The notes under the pieces are model-generated. The model was not told the origin of the DNA. It saw only the letters and a program-made list of their open reading frames with translations, and made no database searches. The position numbers and the translations under genes are program-made. A stretch of 35,300 nucleotides of DNA from Candidatus Kerfeldbacteria bacterium (GTDB lineage: Bacteria > Patescibacteriota > Patescibacteriia > UBA9570 > XYC2-FULL-38-9), in the NCBI GenBank assembly GCA_018500015.2, contig JAHBAR020000022.1, forward strand, positions 1-35,300, written 5' to 3'. This document shows, piece by piece, positions 15,946 through 23,058 of this stretch (positions within the stretch are counted from its first letter, which is position 1; each line of letters begins with the position of its first letter).

Positions 15946-17026
15946 ATGAACGCTTAATAGAAAGTGACAGCACCCCAATACCAAGAAGTTTGACCACGCA
16001 ATCAAGGAGCCAGCCGATGCCCGGGATACTCGTGAGTATGGTGATGATTACAAATCCAAGAAGGAAAATACCGATAAGTTGCAGCGTAGAGTGTTCACTG
16101 CCTGTTGTGCGTGTAAGAGCTACGCCTACTGCATATGCCACCAGCATTTTACCGACCCATCCAGCAAAAATAAGGAGGAACACACCAACAATGGCAAACG
16201 GAATTCCAATAAGTGTTATGACAAGTAAGCAAAGAGCGCAGAGGACAACAGCGCAAGCCACAGCGCCGCGACCGAGGAACTTGAGTGGCTGGGCGCGCAA
16301 CTCTGTAGCGGCGCGTTGAGCATATGGGTAACCAAATACAATGATAAGTGCGCCTAAAATTGCTGAAACAAGAATGCTCAAGATGCCGCCAACGATTTTG
16401 AGCCCCTTGATGATGACTTGTGGGAAATCGCCACCCTGTGTGATGGTGATGCGATCGGTATCAGCAGAGTTGATTGCGGCATTGTTATTGCCGAGAGTGA
16501 TCTCTGTTGCGTTCATGTATCGACCATCGCCTTTGAGAGTTTTTACTTGAATGTGTGCTGTGCCAGAAATCGTACCATTCATCGTGAGTGTGTTTGCGTA
16601 GATGCGCACGTTGCCTTGTAGCGACGCTTTTTCGCCAATCACAACTGTGTTTGCAAAGATGAGTGTATTGCGTTTCACTGTGCCGTTGATCGTAATACTA
16701 TTGCCTGTTGCGCGCACCGACCCGGATACTGTTTTTTCAATAGTGATTTCACTACCTGCTGCAAATATATCGCCCTCGACAGCGTTCTTGATATCGACCG
16801 TGCCGGATATTGCATACACATCATTGTGTGCAGTTTCATCGATTGTTGTTGAGGCATCGGCGTGAAATTGCACGTCTCCAACTTCGTCAGAAGGCTTGGT
16901 GACATTTTGAACCTCAACTTCTGGAAAAAAATCGTCTGCGTTGACGTTTGTGTCTACGGCGTAGATTGGCGTTGCAGAGAGGACGAGGAGTCCGATGATG
17001 CTGGCAAAAAAGATGCGATGTTTCAT
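15932..17026 (-). CDS. Bactofilin-like exported membrane protein
   Basis: 364 aa. Signal peptide at 1-23 (cleavage near PIYA-VD). Residues about 70-200 consist of short beta repeats rich in G, T, I and V (GDIFAAGSEITIEKT, GSVRATGNSITING, TLTMNGTISGTAHI), as in polymer-forming bactofilins and related right-handed beta-helices. About four hydrophobic helices follow between residue 210 and the end, with a KRSYGSL tail. So the beta-helix is probably outside, anchored by a C-terminal membrane domain. It is first in the operon with manB, murL and murD, which suggests an envelope role. Exact function unknown. Confidence 0.7.
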   Translation of the reverse strand: MKHRIFFASIIGLLVLSATPIYAVDTNVNADDFFPEVEVQNVTKPSDEVGDVQFHADASTTIDETAHNDVYAISGTVDIKNAVEGDIFAAGSEITIEKTVSGSVRATGNSITINGTVKRNTLIFANTVVIGEKASLQGNVRIYANTLTMNGTISGTAHIQVKTLKGDGRYMNATEITLGNNNAAINSADTDRITITQGGDFPQVIIKGLKIVGGILSILVSAILGALIIVFGYPYAQRAATELRAQPLKFLGRGAVACAVVLCALCLLVITLIGIPFAIVGVFLLIFAGWVGKMLVAYAVGVALTRTTGSEHSTLQLIGIFLLGFVIITILTSIPGIGWLLDCVVKLLGIGVLSLSIKRSYGSL

Positions 17027-17053
17027 AAAAAATATTCACTAAAAATCGTTGAT

Positions 17054-17082
17054 AGTATATCAAAAAAAAGCCCTTTCTTCAA
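17054..17082 (-). promoter_or_regulatory. Promoter of the envelope operon
   Basis: Minus-strand TTGAAG (17082-17077), a 17-nt spacer and TATACT (17059-17054). Predicted start near 17047, about 20 nt before the ATG at 17026. Confidence 0.6.
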
Positions 17083-17089
17083 GCCTTTT

Positions 17090-17250
17090 TAAGTAACTCC
17101 ATAAATGGCACGCTGTCGCGAGGCTGTGCCCCGCGACCCTTTCAGGGCTTGTCGTTCAGCCACTCAGCTCTCTCGACGTAGCGCCAACTACGCCTCGGTC
17201 GCTTCGCGGCTTCGAACGACGGCGCATCGCGCTCATTTTTGAAGTTACTT
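17090..17250. repeat. GC-rich structured intergenic element with 8-bp terminal inverted repeats
   Basis: A GC-rich block stands out from AT-rich flanks. It is bounded by AAGTAACT (17091-17098) and AGTTACTT (17243-17250), an 8-bp inverted repeat; the right copy includes the stop codon of the methyltransferase gene. Inside are GTCGCG/CGCGAC (17115-17120, 17132-17137), GTCGTTC/GAACGAC (17151-17157, 17214-17220), and within the latter CGTAG/CTACG (17177-17181, 17188-17192). It looks like an extragenic palindromic or MITE-like repeat, or a structured RNA/terminator. Only genome-wide copy number can decide. Confidence 0.5.
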
Positions 17251-17964
17251 TTTCAGTACCGTCACTATATTTTGTCCTTTTCTTGCTGCAACGTGCTTGC
17301 CGTGGAGTTCATAATACTGCTCAACCATTGTGAGTCTGCTTTCTTTCCCCAGAGCTTGAAGTTCTGCACGGGTGAAAGAATGATAATAGCGCTCGGCTTT
17401 GAGTTCGCCTGTTTGGGATTTCCACGGCACTAGAACGTCGCCGCGATCAAGAGTACTGTCACGAAAACAGCGAGCAATGTATGTGCGCACATGCAAACGC
17501 CAGTAGCGCGTTTGATGCAAATTCCAATTTGTCATCATAATCATTCCTCCACTTTTAATAATGCGTGCAATTTCTTTGAGTGTTGCAGCGCGTTTCTCAT
17601 ATGAGGGAATGTGATGGAAGCTCGCGATAAGAAGTGCGTGATCGAAGCTTCCGTCAGGGAAGGGGAGGTGCTCCATGTTTGCGCGCACGAACTTTTCGGC
17701 TGGATATTTTTTCTCAGCTTGCGCCAGAAGTTCTGGTGAAAGATCTGTGCCGGTGTAGTGAATACCACGCAAACGAAAACTCTCAACGAACCGTCCATTG
17801 CCGCAACCGATGTCGACAACGTTTTCTCCAGACTGAACGTACGCGTCGAGAAGGTCGTCTACACTTTTCCACGGCGCGTATCGCGTTTGCGAAAAATGCT
17901 CGGCGATGGCGTTGTACGCGTTTTGAACACCTTCAATTGTTTTCTCAGCGGCGTGTGTGTGCAT
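17245..17964 (-). CDS. Trm9/ABH8-like tRNA wobble-uridine methyltransferase
   Basis: 239 aa class I SAM methyltransferase. The SAM loop DIGCGNG is at 51-57 and TDLS at 73-76. Beyond the generic fold, several segments match the eukaryotic Trm9/ALKBH8 methyltransferase domain: IAEHFSQTRYAPW (20-32), IASFHHI (113-119), GDVLVPWK (175-182) and RYYHSFTRAEL (192-202). Trm9 methylates cm5U34 to mcm5U34 in tRNA, and cm5U is the product of Elp3, the gene directly divergent from this one. That pairing strongly supports the assignment. A -10 box ends six nt before the ATG, which predicts a leaderless message. An unrelated small-molecule methyltransferase is the alternative. Confidence 0.75.
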   Translation of the reverse strand: MHTHAAEKTIEGVQNAYNAIAEHFSQTRYAPWKSVDDLLDAYVQSGENVVDIGCGNGRFVESFRLRGIHYTGTDLSPELLAQAEKKYPAEKFVRANMEHLPFPDGSFDHALLIASFHHIPSYEKRAATLKEIARIIKSGGMIMMTNWNLHQTRYWRLHVRTYIARCFRDSTLDRGDVLVPWKSQTGELKAERYYHSFTRAELQALGKESRLTMVEQYYELHGKHVAARKGQNIVTVLKK

Positions 17965-17970
17965 GTTGGC

Positions 17971-18015
17971 ATCTTACCGTTTTCTCTTGATTTTTCAAGT
18001 GAAAAACGCTACACT
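17971..18015. promoter_or_regulatory. Back-to-back promoters of the methyltransferase and elp3
   Basis: elp3: TTGATT (17987-17992), 17 nt, TACACT (18010-18015). Methyltransferase (minus): TTGAAA (17998-17993), 16 nt, TAAGAT (17976-17971). The two -35 hexamers abut and together form an imperfect palindrome, TTGATTTTTCAA, so the promoters compete for or share one control point. Confidence 0.65.
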
Positions 18016-18024
18016 CCTTCAACT

Positions 18025-19575
18025 ATGCACGAATACGCACATGAAATTGTGAAGGAAGCGATAGAGCAGCATGTTGCAGATGCAGCTGAACTCAAGCGTA
18101 TTAAAGTTGTGTACGCAAAAAAATACAGTGAGACTGTTATTGAAAATTCCAAGCTGTTGAGAGCGTATCGCGAGATGATAGCGCGTGGCGAAGTGGATCG
18201 CGATGATGAAATGTGGACGTTGTTTTCAAAACGTAAAATTCGAAATCTTTCGGGCGTGGCTGTCATCACCGTTTTGACCAAACCATTTTTTTGTCCGGGA
18301 CGCTGTATTTATTGTCCAACAGAGGTGCGTATGCCAAAGTCGTACCTCGCCAACGAGCCCGGAGCGGCGCGTGCTGTGCGCAATGAGTTCGACCCGTATC
18401 GCCAAGTCTCATCGCGTCTCAAAACTTTGCATGACAACGGACACAACACCGACAAGTGCGAACTGATTGTTTTGGGCGGCACTTGGGACGCGTACCCGCA
18501 CGACTATCGCGAAGAGTTTATCAAGCGCTGCTTTGATGCGTTCAACGAAAGTGAAAGCGCGACATTAGATGAAGCGAAAACGAAAAATGAAACCGCAAAG
18601 CATCGCGTCATTGGTCTCACGCTCGAAACGCGCCCTGACCATGTGACGCACGACGAAGCAAAACATTTACGCCATCTTGGATGCACGCGCGTGCAACTTG
18701 GCGTGCAGACGACTGACCAAAAAGTACTCGATCTAATCAAGCGTGATCAAACGAACCAGCAGGTGATCGACGCAACACGCATCCTCAAAGAAGCTGGCTT
18801 CAAAATTTCGCACCATTATATGCAAGGGTTGCCTGGGGCAACTCCGGAGTCGGATGTGCAGACAGTGAAAGATGCGTTCCTTACTCCAGATTACCAGCCA
18901 GATCACATTAAAATTTATCCGACCGTCGTGGTGAAGACCGCGATTTTGTATCGTTGGTGGAAAGATGGCAGATATACGCCGTACACGCACGAACAACTCT
19001 TGCGGCTTCTTGTCGAGATCAAAAAAATCGTGCCGGAGTACGTGCGCATTGAGCGACTTATTCGCGACATTCCTGGCGAGTCGATTGAGGCGGGGAATAA
19101 AGTCACCAACTTGCGCCAACTGTTAGAAGAGCAGGGAGTGGTGTGTCGATGCATTCGTTGCCGTGAGCCAAAATTGCAGAAGGTGCATTTTGAAGATACC
19201 GAACTTGTTGTGCGCGAGTATAATGCTTCGCAAGGAAAAGAATTTTTTATCTCGTACGAGTCGCACGATAAAAAAACGATCTACGCATTCACGCGTTTGC
19301 GTTTGCAAAAGTTGGAGAAGCACTGGATCCCCGCGCTTCAAGACGCGGCGCTCATTCGCGAGATTCACACCTACGGTCAGCTCGTGCCGATCGATAGCGG
19401 AGCGGGGAGTGTGCAACACGTTGGTTTTGGCAAACGTTTAATGCAAGAAGCCGAAGCACTTGCGCGAAAAGCTGGTTACACAAAGATTGCTGTCATCGCC
19501 GGCATCGGTGTGCGCGAATATTTTCGTAAACTCGGCTACCACCTCGAAGACGAGTACATGGTGAAAGCGTTGTAA
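18025..19575 (+). CDS. elp3: Elp3-type tRNA uridine-34 carboxymethylation enzyme (radical SAM + GNAT)
   Basis: 516 aa from the ATG at 18025; the frame upstream overlaps the divergent gene and was rejected. Radical SAM domain with the 4Fe-4S motif CPGRCIYC (C90, C94, C97), preceded by the basic N-terminal tRNA-binding part. A cysteine cluster, CRCIRCRE (about 374-381), is followed by a C-terminal GNAT domain with the acetyl-CoA loop QHVGFG (464-469) and REYFRKLGY. Elp3 uses acetyl-CoA and SAM to build cm5U at the wobble position; single-subunit forms exist in bacteria and archaea. The predicted leader is only about three nt. Its last codons are duplicated beyond the following transposon. Confidence 0.95.
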   Translation: MHEYAHEIVKEAIEQHVADAAELKRIKVVYAKKYSETVIENSKLLRAYREMIARGEVDRDDEMWTLFSKRKIRNLSGVAVITVLTKPFFCPGRCIYCPTEVRMPKSYLANEPGAARAVRNEFDPYRQVSSRLKTLHDNGHNTDKCELIVLGGTWDAYPHDYREEFIKRCFDAFNESESATLDEAKTKNETAKHRVIGLTLETRPDHVTHDEAKHLRHLGCTRVQLGVQTTDQKVLDLIKRDQTNQQVIDATRILKEAGFKISHHYMQGLPGATPESDVQTVKDAFLTPDYQPDHIKIYPTVVVKTAILYRWWKDGRYTPYTHEQLLRLLVEIKKIVPEYVRIERLIRDIPGESIEAGNKVTNLRQLLEEQGVVCRCIRCREPKLQKVHFEDTELVVREYNASQGKEFFISYESHDKKTIYAFTRLRLQKLEKHWIPALQDAALIREIHTYGQLVPIDSGAGSVQHVGFGKRLMQEAEALARKAGYTKIAVIAGIGVREYFRKLGYHLEDEYMVKAL

Positions 19576-19591
19576 AATAAAGTCAATTTCC

Positions 19592-19618
19592 AATCTCAGA
19601 GTTTTGATCTCAGAGATT
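19592..19618 (+). repeat. Left inverted end (REP-like) of the transposon
   Basis: 27 nt built of the palindromic unit AATCTCAGAG/CTCAGAGATT. It matches the reverse complement of 20339-20365 at 24 of 27 positions. A further AATCTCTG at 19620-19627 extends the palindromic pattern. Confidence 0.75.
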
Positions 19619-19672
19619 CAATCTCTGTGTTTGCAACTTCGAGAGCCGTGTGTTATTGTATATAGCATCTTG

Positions 19673-19702
19673 GACCTCTTCTCTGTCTGAACAGGTCTTT
19701 TT
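19673..19702 (+). terminator. Terminator-like hairpin just before the transposase start
   Basis: GACCT (19673-19677) pairs with AGGTC (19693-19697), followed by five T residues ending at the ATG. IS200 elements use a comparable hairpin to block transcription into the transposase; that role here is inference, and the stem is short. Confidence 0.4.
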
Positions 19703-20326
19703 ATGTATACATTACTTACACATCGCACTTTAGTTAAAGACGGTTATTACCACGTATTCAATAGGGGAAATGGCAAACAAGAGATCTTCCATGATGATGA
19801 AGATTATCAATATTTTTTATCGATATTAGCTGAGTGTCTGCAGCCTCAGGTCCAAAAAAGAAATGGATATATGCGAAAGAATTACCATGAGCTCATTCAG
19901 ATTACCTCCTTTACTCTCATGCCAAATCATATGCATATGTCTATCAAGCAGTGTGATGAGCTCTCTTTAAGTGATTTTCTACAATCAGTATCAATACGGT
20001 ATTCTAAGTATAGAAATAAAAAATACGACTTAGTTGGGCACACATTTCAGGATAGATTTAAAGCTCGTCTTATTGAAGGCGATGAGGATTTGATCAATGT
20101 TTCGGCGTATATTCATTGCAACCCAAGAGATTTGAATCTGGACATTTTTAACTACCCTTATTCAAGTTTGCAGTTTTACGTTAACCCTCATCTCACTCCG
20201 CCGTGGATGCACATAGAGGATGTATCGCAGATTTTCAAGTCTTTTTATGGGTTAGGTAAAAAGGATTGGTCTGTGGAGTATAAGAAATACATTGACGAAC
20301 GACCACATGAAATCTCTGAGATTTAA
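19703..20326 (+). CDS. REP-associated tyrosine (Y1, HUH) transposase
   Basis: 207 aa. N-terminal YYHVFNRGNGKQEIF is the usual opening of TnpA_REP/RAYT proteins. The HUH metal motif is HMH at 76-78 in LMPNHMHMSI. The catalytic Tyr is most likely Y100 in SVSIRYSKYRNKKY, followed by GHTFQDRFKARLI, also conserved. It appears intact and is more AT-rich than its neighbours. It is flanked by REP-like inverted ends, as is typical of these single-strand DNA transposases, and could mobilise itself or related REP sequences. Confidence 0.92.
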   Translation: MYTLLTHRTLVKDGYYHVFNRGNGKQEIFHDDEDYQYFLSILAECLQPQVQKRNGYMRKNYHELIQITSFTLMPNHMHMSIKQCDELSLSDFLQSVSIRYSKYRNKKYDLVGHTFQDRFKARLIEGDEDLINVSAYIHCNPRDLNLDIFNYPYSSLQFYVNPHLTPPWMHIEDVSQIFKSFYGLGKKDWSVEYKKYIDERPHEISEI

Positions 20327-20338
20327 TCTCTGTGTTCC

Positions 20339-20365
20339 AATCTCTGAGGTTGAAACTCTGAGATT
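20339..20365 (-). repeat. Right inverted end (REP-like) of the transposon
   Basis: Counterpart of the left end (24 of 27 identical when inverted). Adjacent palindromic unit AATCTCTGAGATT at 20311-20323 overlaps the transposase stop, and a half unit AATCTCTGTG lies at 20325-20334, so this flank is a small REP cluster. Confidence 0.7.
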
Positions 20366-20405
20366 TATACTTCATTTGTATGTACATGGTGAAAGCGTTG
20401 TAAAA

Positions 20406-20515
20406 TATAATTAAAAAACAGACTGGATCTATAGGGATTCGACATGGTTTGCCTTTAAGTTATTGAATATTTTTGTTTAAAAAATCTGCACCCTGTGTAG
20501 GATGCGGACGAAGAC
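20406..20515 (+). pseudogene. Possible 5' remnant of a tmRNA gene (ssrA)
   Basis: A -10 box TATAAT (20406-20411) is followed about ten nt later by GACTGGATCTATAG and then GGATTCGACATGGTTTGC (20435-20452), which closely resembles the conserved tmRNA 5' segment (GGATTCGAC followed by GGG/GGTTTGC). Downstream there is no pseudoknot 1, no tag frame and no TTCGANTC T-loop or 3' acceptor strand before the opposing gene at 20519 or within it. It is therefore either a truncated tmRNA or an RNA that happens to share the motif. Confidence 0.4.
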
Positions 20516-20518
20516 TAT

Positions 20519-21052
20519 TTATGGGCGACCGTGGTTTTCTTTGATTGTCTGGTATGTATCACTGCCACCATGGTAGCGCAGCTCTGGTGATGATGCCGCG
20601 ATTGTATCGACAATGGTTGCATGTAGCGCGTCTCTAAAATCTTTAGCCTCTTCTTTTGTGACTTCTTCGCCCATAAGAGTGTAGAGTTCGGTTGCTTTAC
20701 GAGTACCATCTAGGGAGGGATTTACACGTTCAAAACTCAATATACCTACATTACCAAAATATTGATCCCCACGCTCACCATCAAGATCTGCAGAGCTATT
20801 TCCGTATACCATGTCGTCATATACGACACTTGTGCGGGCATTAGCTTCAGCAGCAGCTCGCGCCGTGGCTTCGTCGGCTGCATGAAATTCTACAGAGCCG
20901 TATCTTCCAGAAAAGTATTTGTCTTCTGTATAACCTATCACTTTTCCTGTGGCGCCTTGAGCGAGCTGTGCGACACGTTCTAATGCACGTGCGACGCGTT
21001 CTGTGCGAGGTGTTTTTTCAACTGGCTTTGGGGGGCGAGGCATTCGTTCCAT
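20519..21052 (-). CDS. Hypothetical 177-aa protein
   Basis: No family recognised. A basic, Pro-rich N-terminus (about 1-20) is followed by an Ala/Glu-rich helical segment and a mixed alpha/beta part with YGSVEFHAADEATARAAAEANA (split here only by prose) and YFGNVGILSFERVNPS. No signal peptide or membrane helix. It has a consensus promoter of its own whose -35 overlaps the end of the upstream HD-domain gene, so it is expressed separately. No SD. An alternative start is the ATG at 21043. Confidence 0.55.
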   Translation of the reverse strand: MERMPRPPKPVEKTPRTERVARALERVAQLAQGATGKVIGYTEDKYFSGRYGSVEFHAADEATARAAAEANARTSVVYDDMVYGNSSADLDGERGDQYFGNVGILSFERVNPSLDGTRKATELYTLMGEEVTKEEAKDFRDALHATIVDTIAASSPELRYHGGSDTYQTIKENHGRP

Positions 21053-21078
21053 AAGAGAAAGTTATTATTTAACAATAG

Positions 21079-21107
21079 TGTATAGGCTAAAAAATGTACT
21101 CTGTCAA
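21079..21107 (-). promoter_or_regulatory. Consensus promoter of the 177-aa gene
   Basis: Minus-strand TTGACA (21107-21102), 17-nt spacer, TATACA (21084-21079), the best sigma-70 match in the window. Predicted start near 21072. Confidence 0.7.
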
Positions 21108-23050
21108 TCTTCGGTATCTTCATCTCTAAGAGGGAGAATGCGCTCCCCATTATCGCTGTAGATCATAATAAGACCAATGTTTATAATAGCACCATGAGCA
21201 CTGCGTACGGTGTTTGAGATCAACGCTTGTTCTAAACGCCAACGTTGATATTCAGCGACATTGAGGTTGTACGATACTCTTTCAAGACGCGCGTCATACC
21301 CTGGCTCCTGAAATTCAATTTTGCGCAGAGTGTCAAAAATTCTTCGGTTAAAATGCAGTATAAAATTGTAGGCATCGCCATTACGTACGAGTTCGATTTT
21401 TGAAATCGCAAGACACCCCCCTTGATGCTCAAGGACATCGCTACGCATTTCATAACAAGTTTCTATGATGCGTTCGCGTGTGATTGTGTCATGATCTGCA
21501 GGGTCAACATCTTTTGCGGAAGGAATGTTCGCATATTTCTCTTGAGCGAGAATTTCATTAACCACGCGCATACATAGCCAATCGCGAGCCTCTTTTGCTG
21601 TAGTGAGCGCTTCAAGCTCAGTATCTGTGATAGCGGTACCTAGAGCTTCGCGAATACGTCTGCGTATTGAGTCTATGTCAGCAGAGCGTTTATTGTATGC
21701 GCGCTCAAGTTGCGCGTAGAGTGTGTGGTCTTTGCCGTTGCGACCAATGCGTCGAATAACTTCATAATACGCAGGGTGATGACGAACGCGACCCAAACGA
21801 TCGCTCGTCAGGTCCATATTGTCTGCGACGCGCAGAAGAGTAAGGAGTGGACGTTCGCCTGCGTCAGCATGAATGTACTCTACGCCTCCAAGTTCGTCGC
21901 CTTTGGTTACGAGATCAAATTTACGACCGATAAAAAACGGAGAGCCAACAAGACGCTGGACTTCAGCATCAGGCACAGCCCGACGTATCATTTCTTCAGT
22001 TGCGCTAATGTCTTCAGCGCGTTGAGCACCCGCAATATCTACTCGACGAATCGTGCGCGGTTTTGTGGTTGGTGTAAATCCTGGCGCAATAAGGCCGGCG
22101 ATTGCATCTGCTACTCGGGCGTTTGTAGCGAGAAAGGTTCCACGATCCGTTTCAATGCGTACTTGAAAGCGGTCTTGAGGCACGTCAGCGCCATGATAGA
22201 AAATTGCCTCATACATGTCTTGGCGAAGCACATCCAATTTTGCATTAGGCGATTGAATCATGGTGCTTAGGGCATCAACAAAGTTGTCGCTGAGCGCAAG
22301 TTCAGCGCTATCCATGGCGTGCAAAGATTTATTGCGACCCTTGAGATGCGGATACCCACAATCGTGACACATGTGCGTGTGATCTAGGATGAACTCCACT
22401 TCTTGGGCTGTGATCTGATAACGTTCGCACATTTTCATTACTAATGGTGACGCGGCAAAGCGGCGTTCTGGCGCTTCTTCACCAGACAGCGCAGTGGCAA
22501 ATTGTTTTGCGAGATCGGCTATGCGTAAAGAGTGGCCCCAGTCATGAGAGACAAATTGTGGAGGATCTTGCCATTGTTGCTCAAATGCTAAGACAATGAT
22601 GTCGTTCATGTAACGCTCAATTGCAGTATTGAGTCGATCGCGATCATGAGGATCTTCTGGCACAGTGAGCAGGTCAAATGATTCTGCCATGCGTACAAGA
22701 GGAGAGTGTGGCCATGTAGGAGATGGCAGAGCGAAAAAATGGACTGCTCTGCGAATACGCTCGGTTACGCGTGCAGTGATGTGTACGGTTGTCTCGCCAG
22801 TATCACCCTCGATTACTTCTTTAGGTAATCGGGACATAACAGCACGAATGCGTGGATTCAGATATCTGGGTTCCAAGAATGTTGCCAGATGTTGGGCCAT
22901 TGCTTTAGCACGAGCACGCTGTTTTTCAGTTACTATTGTCGTGTCGACACTGCTGAGAGTGCGGTCAAGAATGACCTCTGGTGACAAAGGTGTTGCCGCA
23001 TAGAGTTCGGTTGCAGTGCGTTCGATGGGCTGTGGTTGTGACTCAGGCAT
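21104..23050 (-). CDS. Large HD-domain protein, putative metal-dependent phosphohydrolase
   Basis: 648 aa from the ATG at 23050; a GTG at 23074 would overlap the kinase gene. The region around residues 165-420 carries an HD-type metal site: SHDWGHS (168-174), HDCGYPH (229-235), YHGAD (285-289) and RVADNMDLTSDR (407-418). Helical flanking regions before and after are not recognised. The C-terminus (about 525-630) looks beta-rich. HD proteins of this shape usually hydrolyse phosphoesters of nucleotides or second messengers; the substrate is unknown. It follows the PfkB kinase gene by eight nt, suggesting co-transcription. The size and extra domains are unusual for the family. Confidence 0.6.
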   Translation of the reverse strand: MPESQPQPIERTATELYAATPLSPEVILDRTLSSVDTTIVTEKQRARAKAMAQHLATFLEPRYLNPRIRAVMSRLPKEVIEGDTGETTVHITARVTERIRRAVHFFALPSPTWPHSPLVRMAESFDLLTVPEDPHDRDRLNTAIERYMNDIIVLAFEQQWQDPPQFVSHDWGHSLRIADLAKQFATALSGEEAPERRFAASPLVMKMCERYQITAQEVEFILDHTHMCHDCGYPHLKGRNKSLHAMDSAELALSDNFVDALSTMIQSPNAKLDVLRQDMYEAIFYHGADVPQDRFQVRIETDRGTFLATNARVADAIAGLIAPGFTPTTKPRTIRRVDIAGAQRAEDISATEEMIRRAVPDAEVQRLVGSPFFIGRKFDLVTKGDELGGVEYIHADAGERPLLTLLRVADNMDLTSDRLGRVRHHPAYYEVIRRIGRNGKDHTLYAQLERAYNKRSADIDSIRRRIREALGTAITDTELEALTTAKEARDWLCMRVVNEILAQEKYANIPSAKDVDPADHDTITRERIIETCYEMRSDVLEHQGGCLAISKIELVRNGDAYNFILHFNRRIFDTLRKIEFQEPGYDARLERVSYNLNVAEYQRWRLEQALISNTVRSAHGAIINIGLIMIYSDNGERILPLRDEDTED

Positions 23051-23058
23051 AATTGTTG

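Larger units (their letters stand above)
19554..20407. mobile_element. REP-type (Y1 transposase) element inserted at the elp3 3' end
   Basis: An exact 26-nt direct repeat (19554-19579 and 20382-20407) covers the last elp3 codons and stop, and bounds an 828-nt insertion unit. Inside are 27-nt inverted ends and an HUH transposase. IS200/IS605-type enzymes normally make no target duplication, so the long repeat is unusual and may reflect gene conversion, carried flanking DNA or another insertion mode. Confidence 0.75.

Noticed and set aside
17758-18024. N-terminal extension of elp3 by 89 codons
   Set aside because: It overlaps the divergent methyltransferase, lacks Elp3 similarity, and the promoter at 17987-18015 lies inside it.
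20519-21060. 3' half of a full tmRNA continuing into the 177-aa gene
   Set aside because: No TTCGANTC T-loop or acceptor strand matching the 5' end was found there.
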